From: Mycobacterium sp. AZCC_0083
GTDB taxonomy: Bacteria > Actinomycetota > Actinomycetes > Mycobacteriales > Mycobacteriaceae
Direction: 5' to 3'
Assembly: GCF_014202335.1 (NCBI RefSeq)
Contig: NZ_JACHGP010000018.1
Coordinates: 62,290-126,289, forward strand
Length of the DNA: 64,000 bases
Positions 50,495 to 60,500 of this stretch are shown here, piece after piece. The notes beneath the pieces were generated by a model. It was not told the DNA's origin and ran no database searches. It saw only the letters and a program-made list of their open reading frames with translations. Positions within the stretch are counted from its first letter, which is position 1. Each line of letters starts with the position of its first letter. The translations under genes and the position numbers were made by a program.

Positions 50495-50926
50495 ATGGCC
50501 AATGACGATTCGCCGGTGGGAGTCGCTTTTTCCGTCGAGCTCGACAAGACCTCGATCGGCATGTTCAACAGCTGCGAGGGTTTGGGTCTGGAAGTGGTGC
50601 TTGAGCAGCGCGAAGAGGGCGGCAACAACATGATGGTCTGGCAGTTGCCGACCCGGATGAAGTACAGCAACATCAAGCTCACCCGGCCCGTCGGCCCTGA
50701 CAGCCAAAAGTTGACGACCTGGATTACCAATGCGCTGCACAGCGTGCAGCCGATCACCGCAGTGATCTCGGCGTTGAGCGCCGACGGCAAACCGGTCGCC
50801 AAATGGTCCCTCAACGGAGTGGTGCCGGTCCGCTGGACCGGCCCGTCTCTGAATCTGGACTCGCCCAAGGTGTTTACCGAGACACTGGAAATCGCCCACC
50901 ACGGATTTCTCCAAGGAGGCGCATAG
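50495..50926 (+). CDS. Inner tube protein 2 / tube initiator (T4 gp19 family)
   Basis: 143 residues. VGVAFSVELDKTSIGMFNSCEGLGLEVVLEQREEGG, NIKLTRPVGPDSQKLTTWI and FTETLEIAHHGF show the gp19 fold. Divergent from tube protein 1; in eCIS such a second copy usually forms the first ring joining tube and hub. Confidence 0.93.
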   Translation: MANDDSPVGVAFSVELDKTSIGMFNSCEGLGLEVVLEQREEGGNNMMVWQLPTRMKYSNIKLTRPVGPDSQKLTTWITNALHSVQPITAVISALSADGKPVAKWSLNGVVPVRWTGPSLNLDSPKVFTETLEIAHHGFLQGGA

Positions 50927-50928
50927 AC

Positions 50929-51690
50929 ATGAGCACGGCAATTGCACTCACCAGCTCGGGCAGCCCCGCCGATCAGTCGTCCATGAGCATCCTCAACTCG
51001 GGAGCGGCGCACGACCATGCCTGCCTGGAAATGTACGAGCCGCAATCAGCCAAGGGCGGAAGCGCGACGGGATCGTCGTTGGGCAAGATCACCTTTCAGT
51101 TCAATCCCAAAGAAGTCACGATCAGCAAGTCTGCCAAGTGGGAGCGCCAGCCAGCCAAGGGCGCCAAGAAGTCCGGACCACCGGAGTACAAGGGTGCCGA
51201 CCCCTGCAAGATGACGGTGGAGATGTTCTTCGATGCGGCTCTCAAAGCTGACCTGAGCGTCGTGGACGCGGTCGAGAAGTTGTTCAGTTGCTGCGTTCCG
51301 CTCGCGAAGACCGTTCCGAAGAGTCCGATGCCACCGATGGTCGTGTTCAAATGGGGCGGTGTCAGCAGCTTTCCGGCTGTCGTTACCCAGGTGAACGCCA
51401 AATACACGCGATTCGCCTCCAACGGCATCCCGATTCGCGCGGTGTGCACGGTGAACCTTGAGGAGATGCCGTCAGAGGCCGCCAAACAGAACCCGACGTC
51501 GGGCGTACTGGCGGTCGATCGGGCGCACACCATGATCGCCGGGGACACGTTGGCCCTGGTCGCCTACCGCGAGTATGGCGACTCCAAACTGTGGCGACCG
51601 CTGGCCACGTACAACAGCATTGATGATCCGATGCGTATCGCTAACGGCGCCCAAGTTCTGCTGCCCAACGTGGAAGTACTGCTGGGGTAG
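50929..51690 (+). CDS. LysM-containing hub/baseplate protein (Afp7-like)
   Basis: 253 residues from ATG 50929 with AAGGAGG upstream, two bases after the previous stop. The body (ITFQFNPKEVTISKSAKWERQ, CKMTVEMFFDA, PPMVVFKWG) is the Afp7/gp53-like domain; the end has a LysM (DRAHTMIAGDTLALVAYREYGD, WRPLATYNSIDDPMRIANGAQVLLP). It links the inner tube to the spike hub. Confidence 0.93.
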   Translation: MSTAIALTSSGSPADQSSMSILNSGAAHDHACLEMYEPQSAKGGSATGSSLGKITFQFNPKEVTISKSAKWERQPAKGAKKSGPPEYKGADPCKMTVEMFFDAALKADLSVVDAVEKLFSCCVPLAKTVPKSPMPPMVVFKWGGVSSFPAVVTQVNAKYTRFASNGIPIRAVCTVNLEEMPSEAAKQNPTSGVLAVDRAHTMIAGDTLALVAYREYGDSKLWRPLATYNSIDDPMRIANGAQVLLPNVEVLLG

Positions 51691-51704
51691 GCCCGGGAAC
51701 TAGA

Positions 51705-53519
51705 ATGCCAAGCAGCGCACATTTTCTCGTCAAGTTGAACGGCAGCGATCTGTCCGGTGACGCGGCAGCCCTGCTGGTTTCAGCGTACGTCGACTGCAGC
51801 CTGCGGCTGCCCGACGCGTTCATGCTGCGGTTCCGCGATCCCGGTCGCATCGTGGTGGAAAAGTCCGGGGTGACGATCGGTGCAAAACTCGAGATATCGG
51901 TGACGACCGATGCCAGCACGACGCCGGAGAAACTGATCTCGGCAGAGGTGACGTCATTGGAGGCCGAGGTCGACGGCACCGGATCGTTCACCATCATCAG
52001 GGGATACGATCCGGCGCATCGGTTGTTCCGCGGTCGGCATACCGAGTCCTACACCCAGGCAACGGCTTCCGACGCCGTCAAGAAGGTGGCCCAGCGGGTG
52101 GGCCTGTCGGCGGGCAACGTGAAGTCCAGTTCGACGGTGTACGACCACATCGGACAGTGCGGGCAGACCGACTGGGAGTTTCTCGATGGCATGGCCAAGC
52201 GCATCGGGTACGAGGTGGCCGTCCGAGATAACAAACTCGACTTCGGGCCGCGCAAGACGGCCGATACCGCGCCGTCGCCATCTGGTGATTCAGGTGCCAA
52301 TCCTCTTGTACTGCAGGTCGGTGCGGATATCTTGCGGTTTCGTTCGGTGATCACCGCGGCTGAGCAAGTCGGTGGTGTCGAGGTCCGCGGCTGGGACATC
52401 AGCCAGAAACGAAAGATTGTCAGCAACGCACAGGCCGGCACCAAGAGTGTCCAGCTGGCCTCGGCAGATCCGGCTGCGATGGCCAAGCCGTTCGGCAACC
52501 CGACATACGTGGCCTCCGACGTGGCGTACCGAACGCAATCGGAGGCCGACTCCGCAGCTAAGGCGTTGGTTGAAGAGATCGGCAGCTCGTTCGCCGAAAT
52601 CGACGCGGTCGCGCGGGGCAATCCGAAGCTCCGCCCCGATGTCGCGATCAGCATCGAGCACGCCGGCAAGCCATTCGACGGGAAGTACACGCTCACCACG
52701 GTGCGGCATCGTTACGAGCCGACCACTGGATACACCACCGCCTTCGCCGTCACCGGCCGGCAGGAACGCAGCTTGTACGGGCTGACCGCGGCGGCGGGCC
52801 GGGAGCGGATGGGCGGCGGGGTGGTCATCGCGCAGGTCAGTGACGTCAATGACCCTGAACATCAAGGGCGGGTGAAGTTGACCTTCCCGTGGCTGTCCGA
52901 CGACTACGTCACTGATTGGGCACGCACGGTCCAGTCCGGAGCCGGTAAGAACCGTGGCGCGATGGTGGTGCCCGAAGTAGGGGACGAGGTACTGGTGGCT
53001 TTCGAGCAACAGGATCAGTTGCGGCCCTACGTTATTGGCGGGTTGTTCAACGGTATCGACAAACCCAAGAGTGACGGTATCGCTGTCGTCGACTCCGGGT
53101 CGGGCGCCATCAACCGCCGGTCGTTCATCTCACGCAACGGACACCGGATCGACGTCCTCGATGACACCGGCAAGACCGAGGGCATCGACGTGCAGACCGG
53201 GAACGGCAAACTGCGCGTCGCGCTGGACGCGGTCGGTACAAAGATCACGGTGCACAGTGACGGCACCGTGCAGATCGACGGGAAGAACGGCGTCGTCATC
53301 GAGTCGTCGTCGGGCAACTTGGAGCTGAAAGGCCGCCAGATCAAGATGACTGCGCAGCAGGGGGTCTCGGTGGAGGGCGGCACCGGACTTCTCGAGCTCA
53401 AGACCACGGGGCCGGTGACGGTGGAGGGCACCACCGTCAAAGTTTCCGCTACGACCTCGGCTCAGTTCCAGGCCAGCGGGCCCAACGTCATTACCGGTAC
53501 GCCGGTCAAGATCAACTGA
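51705..53519 (+). CDS. VgrG-like spike protein (Afp8-like)
   Basis: 604 residues. gp27-like first half (ATASDAVKKVAQRVGLSAGNV, QTDWEFLDGMAKRIGYEVAV), then the gp5 OB fold (GVVIAQVSDVNDPEHQGRVKL, GAMVVPEVGDEVLVAFEQQD, RPYVIGGLFNG), then a beta-helix-like tail ending LELKTTGPVTVEGTTVKVSA. It forms the trimeric spike that the PAAR-like protein of unit B would cap. No C-terminal effector extension. Confidence 0.96.
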   Translation: MPSSAHFLVKLNGSDLSGDAAALLVSAYVDCSLRLPDAFMLRFRDPGRIVVEKSGVTIGAKLEISVTTDASTTPEKLISAEVTSLEAEVDGTGSFTIIRGYDPAHRLFRGRHTESYTQATASDAVKKVAQRVGLSAGNVKSSSTVYDHIGQCGQTDWEFLDGMAKRIGYEVAVRDNKLDFGPRKTADTAPSPSGDSGANPLVLQVGADILRFRSVITAAEQVGGVEVRGWDISQKRKIVSNAQAGTKSVQLASADPAAMAKPFGNPTYVASDVAYRTQSEADSAAKALVEEIGSSFAEIDAVARGNPKLRPDVAISIEHAGKPFDGKYTLTTVRHRYEPTTGYTTAFAVTGRQERSLYGLTAAAGRERMGGGVVIAQVSDVNDPEHQGRVKLTFPWLSDDYVTDWARTVQSGAGKNRGAMVVPEVGDEVLVAFEQQDQLRPYVIGGLFNGIDKPKSDGIAVVDSGSGAINRRSFISRNGHRIDVLDDTGKTEGIDVQTGNGKLRVALDAVGTKITVHSDGTVQIDGKNGVVIESSSGNLELKGRQIKMTAQQGVSVEGGTGLLELKTTGPVTVEGTTVKVSATTSAQFQASGPNVITGTPVKIN

Positions 53520-53531
53520 AGGGGGGCGAGT

Positions 53532-53978
53532 ATGCCCGCGGATTTCATTGGAGCTGGGTGGAACTTTCCGTTGAGTGTCGACGCGACCAGTCGGGTAGCG
53601 CTGGCGACCCAAGCGCGAGACATCGAACAGGCCATCGAGATCATCCTGCGCACTTCGCCGGGCGAGCGGCCCATGCGCCCAGAATTCGGTTGCCGCGTAC
53701 AGGATCATCTGTTTTCACCGACCAACGCCACAACGGCGGCAGCGATCGCGAGCGACGTCCGGGCCGCTCTGGACCGATGGGAACCACGCATCGACGTCGC
53801 GGACGTTCGGGTTGGGTTCGATCAGGCCGAACTGGGCACGTTCTACATCGACGTGGTCTATGTGATCCGCGGCGACAACGACGAGCGGAACCTCGTCTTC
53901 CCGTTCTACGTCATTCCCGACGAGCCCAAACAGATTGTTGCCGAGCATGTGTCGGCACTCAGCGGGGGAGGGCTCTGA
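53532..53978 (+). CDS. gp25-like baseplate wedge protein (Afp9-like)
   Basis: 148 residues. FPLSVDATSRVALATQARDIEQAIEIIL, SPGERPMRPEFGCRVQDHLF and the ERxR-like EPRIDVADVRV are gp25/GPW features; this lysozyme-like fold starts sheath polymerisation at the baseplate. Twelve bases after the spike gene. Confidence 0.95.
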   Translation: MPADFIGAGWNFPLSVDATSRVALATQARDIEQAIEIILRTSPGERPMRPEFGCRVQDHLFSPTNATTAAAIASDVRAALDRWEPRIDVADVRVGFDQAELGTFYIDVVYVIRGDNDERNLVFPFYVIPDEPKQIVAEHVSALSGGGL

Positions 53979-53979
53979 G

Positions 53980-55938
53980 ATGCTGGAAGCGCCGAATCTG
54001 GATGACCGCACGTTCCAGGGGCTCGTCGATGACGCTCGCAGGTTGGTGCGACTGCGCTGCCCCGAATGGTCTGATCACAACATCTCAGATCCTGGCATCA
54101 CCTTGATCGAGACTTTCGCGATGATGGTCGACCAGCTGATCTATCGGCTGAACCGGGTGCCCGATCGGCACTACATCAAGTTCCTCGACCTGCTGGGCCT
54201 GCAATTGCGGCCGCCGGGAGCGGCTCAGGCCGAGGTGACGTTCTGGCTGTCGGCCCCGCAACCGCAAGCGGTGACTGTTCGCGCCGAAACTGAGGTAAGC
54301 ACCGATCGCACCGATGTTGAAGAGCCCATTGTGTTTTCGACGACCGAACAATTGGACATCGTGCCGTGTTCTCTGGATTCGGGTAGGGTCGTAACGGTCG
54401 CGCAAGGCGGCCAACCCGAAGAACGTCGCAATGATGCCACCGGCCCGGCGTTCGCCAGTTTCTCGACGCTACCGACGCCCGGCGACGCGATGTGGGTCGG
54501 GCTGAGCGACGCGGTGCCGTCGTGCGTAGTGTTGCTGCGCTTTGACTGTCGGGTGTCGGGAGTCGGCGTCAATCCAGACAATCCGCCCTACGTGTGGGAG
54601 GCCTGGACCGGAGGATCAACCTGGGAGCCCTGCGAAGTCGAGCGCGACGAAACCCGCGCGTTCAACCGTCCGGGTGACGTCGTCCTCCACGTGCCGCGGG
54701 GGCATGGCCACGGCACGCCCGCCGGAATCAGCGGCCAGCCCAAGGGGTGGCTGCGGTGCCGGCTGCTGGACGCCACACCGGAGCGCCCGTCGTATCGGGA
54801 ATCGCCGATCATCACGTCCATCACCGCATGCACGGTCGGCGGCACCGCGCGGATCATCCACGCGCGCGTCGTCCGTGACGAGGTAGTGGGCAGCTCGGAC
54901 GGCACTCCGGGCCAACGCCTGGTCCTGCAGCAGCGGCCCGCCCTGCCCTGGACCGGAAACGTTTTGTCGGTGATCGACGGGAACACCATCACCGAGTGGC
55001 ACCAGGTCGACAGCTTCGCGTCGGCCGACGAATCCACCCCGTGTTTCAACATCAACTCGGTCGCCGGCGAGGTGCATTTCGGACCTGCTATCCGGGAAAG
55101 TGACGGCGCGGTAAAGCAATACGGTGCCATCCCACCGAAATCGGCGATTCTGCGGATGTCGGCGTACCGGACCGGCGGTGGCCAGAAAGGCAATGTCAGC
55201 ATCGGGCAGATCCGTGTGCTCAAGACCAGCGTGCCCTATGTGTCTCGGGTGCAAAATCGCCGGGCAGCGGTTGGTGGCGCCGACGCCGAGACTCTCGACG
55301 AGGTCAAGGCCCGCGGTCCGCTGTTGCTGCAGACTCGGGGAAAGGCAGTGACGGCAGAGGACTTTCAGCAACTGACCCTGCAGGTGGCCCCCGAGATCGG
55401 TCGCGCCGAGTGTCTGACTGCCGCCCATGAAAGTCACGCCGGGCTGGTTCGTGTGCTGGTCATTCCCAACGTCGCCAGCGACGATTTCGGGCAGGTGCGT
55501 CGTGAGGATCTGATCCCGCTAACGGATACCGTTGAGCGCATCGCCGAATACCTCGACCAACGCCGGGTCGTCGGCACGCGTGTCGTCGTGGAGCCCCCGG
55601 CCTACCGTGGCCTCAGAATCGCCGTCAGGTTGAGTGCGGTGCCAGGGTCTGACCGGGAGCAGCTGCGTAACAATGTTATCCGTGTCATGAACCTACTGTT
55701 CCATCCCCTCAAAGGAGGGCCCGACGGCCGAGGCTGGCCGCTCGGTCGGGCGGTCCAGCCGCACGAAGTGTCCGCTGCCCTGGCCTGGGTCGGCGGGGTC
55801 GACCTCAGTGAGGAAGTCGACATAAAACTGTTCGAAGTCGACGCTTCGGGCGTGGCGGCAAACCAGCCGGTGCCACGGCTGATGCTGCCCCGAAATGGCC
55901 TGGTGTTCTCCCTCAAACCGTCAGTGCGCATCGCATGA
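53980..55938 (+). CDS. Baseplate J-like protein (Afp11-like)
   Basis: 652 residues from ATG 53980, adjacent to the gp25 stop. Opens LDDRTFQGLVDDARRLVRLRCPEWSDHNISDPGITLIETFA, continues with DQLIYRLNRVPDRHYIKFLDLLGLQLRPPGAAQ, and ends with GGPDGRGWPLGRAVQPHEVSAAL, the pattern of putative baseplate assembly proteins of eCIS. Forms the baseplate wedge. A separate Afp12-sized baseplate gene was not found. Confidence 0.95.
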   Translation: MLEAPNLDDRTFQGLVDDARRLVRLRCPEWSDHNISDPGITLIETFAMMVDQLIYRLNRVPDRHYIKFLDLLGLQLRPPGAAQAEVTFWLSAPQPQAVTVRAETEVSTDRTDVEEPIVFSTTEQLDIVPCSLDSGRVVTVAQGGQPEERRNDATGPAFASFSTLPTPGDAMWVGLSDAVPSCVVLLRFDCRVSGVGVNPDNPPYVWEAWTGGSTWEPCEVERDETRAFNRPGDVVLHVPRGHGHGTPAGISGQPKGWLRCRLLDATPERPSYRESPIITSITACTVGGTARIIHARVVRDEVVGSSDGTPGQRLVLQQRPALPWTGNVLSVIDGNTITEWHQVDSFASADESTPCFNINSVAGEVHFGPAIRESDGAVKQYGAIPPKSAILRMSAYRTGGGQKGNVSIGQIRVLKTSVPYVSRVQNRRAAVGGADAETLDEVKARGPLLLQTRGKAVTAEDFQQLTLQVAPEIGRAECLTAAHESHAGLVRVLVIPNVASDDFGQVRREDLIPLTDTVERIAEYLDQRRVVGTRVVVEPPAYRGLRIAVRLSAVPGSDREQLRNNVIRVMNLLFHPLKGGPDGRGWPLGRAVQPHEVSAALAWVGGVDLSEEVDIKLFEVDASGVAANQPVPRLMLPRNGLVFSLKPSVRIA

Positions 55939-56483
55939 GTAACCCGTCAGCCTGCGTGGCTACCCCGCATCCGCTCGGCAGCACCCTGCCGGCGCTCTAC
56001 CTCGGCGACGATTTCGCCCAACAGTTGTGCACCGCATTCGACGATGTCCTGGCGCCGATCTTCGCCATTCTGGATTGCTTTCCGGCTTACCTGGATGCGG
56101 GCACTGCACCGGTGGACATGCTCGACTGGCTGGCCGGCTGGATCGGGTTGACGTTGGACGATCAGGGTGGTGCGGCCCGCAAGCGCACGTCCATCGCGAT
56201 CGGTGCCGCGGTGTTACCGGAGCGGGGTACCGCTCGCAGCATCCGAGAGGCGGTCAGAGCGGCATTCAACGTCGAGACCGAAATCGTGGAATCGGGTGCG
56301 ACGTCGTGGTCCACCAACCCAGACTCCGCGCCACCGGGTGAGGAGGTTCCTGACCTGCTGGTCCTGGTGGTCACCGATGAGCCGGACGCCATTGACCGTC
56401 GTCGACTTGACGAGGTGATTCGCACCGCGAAGCCCGCACACGTCCCGCACCGGATCGAAATCGTCGCCGCACGGCGAACATGA
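55935..56483 (+). CDS. Phage tail protein I-like baseplate protein
   Basis: 182 residues, ATGA overlap with the baseplate J gene. STLPALYLGDDFAQQLCTAFDDVLAPIFAILDCFPAYLD, MLDWLAGWIG and RGTARSIREAVRAAF are tail protein I (gpI) features as found in eCIS loci. The last structural gene of unit C. No fibre gene follows. Confidence 0.93.
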   Translation: MSNPSACVATPHPLGSTLPALYLGDDFAQQLCTAFDDVLAPIFAILDCFPAYLDAGTAPVDMLDWLAGWIGLTLDDQGGAARKRTSIAIGAAVLPERGTARSIREAVRAAFNVETEIVESGATSWSTNPDSAPPGEEVPDLLVLVVTDEPDAIDRRRLDEVIRTAKPAHVPHRIEIVAARRT

Positions 56484-56776
56484 CCACCTAACGCTATGAG
56501 CTTCCATCTCAGCGGCGGGAACCAATTGACTGCACGAACAGCGGCGAATCTGATGGACACAGACAAATTGCGGGAGAGTCGAATGAATCGGGTGGGCCAC
56601 AAATTCGCGCCGATAGCTGGGGCCAGATCACTTGAAACGCACAGGCGGCGGGCGGCGGGCGCGCTGGTGCCCTTTCGGGCAACATTTGTTGCCCGAACCG
56701 ACACGCGCGGAGTCCTTCCATCTATGCTCTGCTCGATGGATCGTTGATCAAGTAACTCGATCAAGCGAGGCAGCTT
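56484..56776. other. 293-base intergenic region between units C and D
   Basis: Contains site D of the eCIS element and a possible TATGCT -10 near 56722. Short frames here (for example 56496-56747) cross the element and are not credible genes. Confidence 0.6.
56668..56694 (+). promoter_or_regulatory. eCIS element TGCCC-N4-GGGCA-N8-TGCCC, site D
   Basis: TGCCC TTTC GGGCA, 8 bases, TGCCC, 82 bases before the DUF4157 copy 2 start. TTCC at positions 27-30 as in sites A and B. Confidence 0.75.
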
Positions 56777-57499
56777 ATGTACGAGCATGACCACAATTAC
56801 GACAGCGATGCCAGCTTGCGTCCGAAGTCATCGCGGCTCAACGACTCCGAATCCGCACTCGCGATGAACGCGGCGCTGTCCGGAAGGCTCGATGTCGCGG
56901 GTCCAGCTGGCGTCGTCGGTCTGCAGAGGGCAGCTGGAAATGCCGGAACGGCAGCCCTTTTGGAAGAGGTACGCTCGCCGGTGCACGACGTGGTGGGGTC
57001 GGGAGGTACGCCACTGGAAGCGGGGCTGCGAGCGGACATGGAAGGCCGGTTCGGCCACGATTTCGGCGATGTACGCATCCACAACGACGCCGCCGCGCAC
57101 CACTCGGCTAAATCGGTGAACGCACAGGCCTTTACCGTGGGATCCGACATCGTCTTTCAAAGTGGCAATTACGACCCCGGCTCTGCTGCCGGCAAGCACA
57201 TGCTTGCGCACGAACTCACGCACGTCGTGCAACAACGGAGCGGTCCTGTCGACGGTACGGACGCTGGTGGCGGGGTGAAGGTGAGCGATCCGTCTGACCG
57301 CTTCGAGCGTGAGGCAGTAGCCAATGCCGACCAGGTGATGTCTGCGCCTGCCCCGGCTCCGGCAGCCGCAACGGGCGTTCAGCGCATTGAAGGTGACGCC
57401 CCGGTGGCACAGCGAGAAGAAGCCGCCGAGGAAGAAGAAGAGACGGCACAGACGTTCGTGCAGCGCACCGACGAAGAGACCGAAGAAGAACAAGCGTAG
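56777..57499 (+). CDS. eCIS-core DUF4157 protein with HELTH motif, copy 2
   Basis: 240 residues, paralogous over its full length with the gene at 31873-32595 and with the same AAGCGAGG ribosome site. LQRAAGN at 49-55; FGDVRIHNDAAAHHSAKSVNAQAFT and AHELTHVVQQR with HELTH at 145-149; acidic tail with VQR/AQR/VQR. Five bases before the large effector gene, so it may process or escort that effector. Confidence 0.93.
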   Translation: MYEHDHNYDSDASLRPKSSRLNDSESALAMNAALSGRLDVAGPAGVVGLQRAAGNAGTAALLEEVRSPVHDVVGSGGTPLEAGLRADMEGRFGHDFGDVRIHNDAAAHHSAKSVNAQAFTVGSDIVFQSGNYDPGSAAGKHMLAHELTHVVQQRSGPVDGTDAGGGVKVSDPSDRFEREAVANADQVMSAPAPAPAAATGVQRIEGDAPVAQREEAAEEEEETAQTFVQRTDEETEEEQA

Positions 57500-57504
57500 G
57501 ACGC

Positions 57505-60500
57505 ATGTCCGAACCGACTCGCGCGGTCACACCGGCTACACCGTCTCCCAAACCGGTACGGTCGCCGTCACCACTTCGCGCAGGGCCGAACGCATTACAG
57601 CGCCTTCAGTCGTTGGCTGGAAACAGGGCCGTCACAGCACTTGTCGCCCAACGGCTCAACGCGGGCACCGGTGCTGCGGGTGCAGCCTGCGTCGGACCAC
57701 CGGTAGTGCCGTCTGCGCCGGCGCCCTCCCGTGATCCCCAGTTCGCCGCGGCTAAGAAGGACATCGACGCGAACGCGAGCACGCTGAAGGCGCACCCGCC
57801 GGCCGCCAAAGAGGTGAACGAGGCGCAGAACGCCGCCGTAGCGCCAACCGACGACAAGGAGGCCCAAGCCAAGGCGGCACACACCGGCAAGATGGAGGCC
57901 GCCAAGCCCGGTGGATTCGACAAGGCTGCTTTCATCGCCGCGGTGAATGCCGCTGTCGCGGCGAAGGCGCCCAAGAACCTCGACGAAGCGGACAAGTTCG
58001 CGCAGTCCGGCAAGGCCGATCAAGTCAAGAACGAGGTGATGGGGAAGGTCACCGCAGGCAAAGACGCGTCGGCGAAGGCGATCAAGGAGACCACGGCTGC
58101 CACCCCGGACAACGCCGCGACCAAGGACAAACCCGTCACGCCGATGCCGCCAACGCCGGCGCCTGCAACTCCGACAGCCCCTGACCCGAAAGCGTTGGCG
58201 CCCAAGCCTGCACCGGCCGAGCAGACGCAGCTGGGCGCGGGCAGCTGCGAGACGAACAAGAACATGGCCGACGCCGGCGTCACGGAGGACCAGCTGGCGA
58301 AGTCCAACGAACCGGAATTCACCGGTGCGTTGGAGGCGAAGAAAACCGCGGAGGCCCACGATGCGACCGCGCCCGCCGCCGTGCGCCAGAAGGAAGGCGA
58401 AGTCATTTCTGGCGCCGCCGCCGGTGCCGGTGCCGTCAGCAAGGTCGGGCTGGGCGCGATGACCGGCGCCAAGGGCGGTGCCCTGCAGGCGGCCGGTGCC
58501 GACAAGCACGCGACGAAGTCGAAGGACGAGGGGGAGCGGGCACGGATCACCGGCGAGATCAAGAAGATATTCGACAAGACCAAGGTCGACGTCGAGCAGA
58601 TCCTGACCGCCCTGGATACCACGGTTTCCACCAGGTTCGAGGACGGCGAGAAGAAGGCCAAGGAGGCCTTCACCGCCGATCACGAAGCAAAGATGTCGAA
58701 GTACAAATGGGCGCGGTACGGCGGCCTCGGCGGCGGCGCGCTGTGGGTGAAGGACCAGTTCCTCGACCTGCCGCCCGAAGCGAACAACATCTTCCTTGAA
58801 TCCAAGAAGCTCTACGAGTCGAAGATGCAGGCGGTCATCAGCGACGTCGCCGACACCGTCGGAGCCGAACTCGCGCGCGCCAAGGCCCGCGTGGCGGAAG
58901 GCCGCGCACAGGTCCAGAAGTTCATCGGTGAGCAGCCGAAGAACCTGCAAAAGCTCGCGGGCGACGCCGCGAAGGAAATCGGTTCTCAGTTCCAGGATTT
59001 GGAGAAGTCGATCGACGAGAAGCAGAGCTCTCTCGTCGACGATCTGGCCGATAAGTACGTCGAGGCGCGCACTGCCATCGACGAGGAGATCAAGAAGCTC
59101 CAGGAGGACAACAAGGGTCTCGTCGGTCAGGCTGCCAGCGCGATCACGGGCGCCGTCGAGACCATCAAGAAGCTCAAAACCATGCTGCTCGGAGTGCTCG
59201 CCCGCGCGGCCAACGCGGTCGAGAAGATCATCAAGGATCCGATGGACTTCCTGGAGAAGTTCATCAACGCCGTCAAGGCCGGAATCACGAACTTCGTGTC
59301 AAACATCGCCACCCATTTGAAGAAGGGACTGCAGGGTTGGTTGTTCGGCACGCTGGCCGACGCCGGCATCGAGATACCCGAGAAGTTCGACCTCAAGGGA
59401 ATTATCTCGTTACTGCTGTCTTTGCTTGGGCTGACGTGGAATTCGATTCGTGCGCGGATCGTCAACGTCGTCGGCGAGAAGGCGATGGGCGCGATCGAAA
59501 AGGGCGTCGACTTCATCAAAGTGATCGTCACCGAGGGCATTCCAGGCGTGTGGAAGTTCATCGCACAGAAGCTCACCGATCTCAAAGACCAAGTGATGGG
59601 CCAGATCAAGAACTTCGTGATCACCAAGGTCATCACCGCCGGCGTCACGTGGCTGATCTCTTTGCTCAACCCCGCGGCCGCATTCATCAAGGCATGCAAG
59701 ATGATTTACGACGCGGTGATGTGGTTCGTCGACAACGCCGAGCGGCTGAAGGACTTCGTCGACTCGGTTCTCGATTCGGTCGAATCGATTGCGGCGGGCG
59801 GAGTCGGCAAGGTCGCGGCATTGATCGAAAGCACGATGGCCAAGACTGTGCCGATGTTGATCAGTGGCCTCGCCTCGTTGCTCGGGCTCGGTGGTATCGC
59901 CGACAAGATCAAGAGCATCCTCGAGAAGGTCCAGGCGCCGGTCGGCAAGGCAGTCGACTGGCTCATCGGCAAGGCCGTGAAGTACGGCAAGAAGTTCCTC
60001 GACAAGCTGAAGAAGTCGAAGTTCGGCAAGGCTGTCGGGGCCGCGAAGGACAAGGCCAAGGCCGCGTACGCCAAGGGGAAGGCGTACGTGAAGAAGAAGT
60101 ACGAGGCGGGCAAGGCGTACGTCACGAAGAAGTACGAAGCGGGCAAGGCGTACGTCAAGAAGAAGTACGAGGCTGCGAAGGACTTCTTTACTGTCCACAA
60201 GACTTTCTCAGTAAAGGGTGAAAGCCACAGCCTTTATACCTCTGGCTCCTCTTCAGCGCTGACGGTGGCGTCGAAACCTACTGATCTAAGCCAGCACGAA
60301 AGCGCCGCGGTGAAGAAGGAGTACAACAAATACTTAAAAGCGATCGACAAAGCGAAGTCCCCGTCGGCCAAAAAGGAGGCCGCGAAAGCGCCATTGAAGA
60401 ATATTATCTCCGCTCTCCGTAATTGGATGGGGAAATCAAAGAAGAAATATCCGGAGGCAAGCGCTCCGGGTATCGGCACGACGGCGCCTTACGGAGAATT

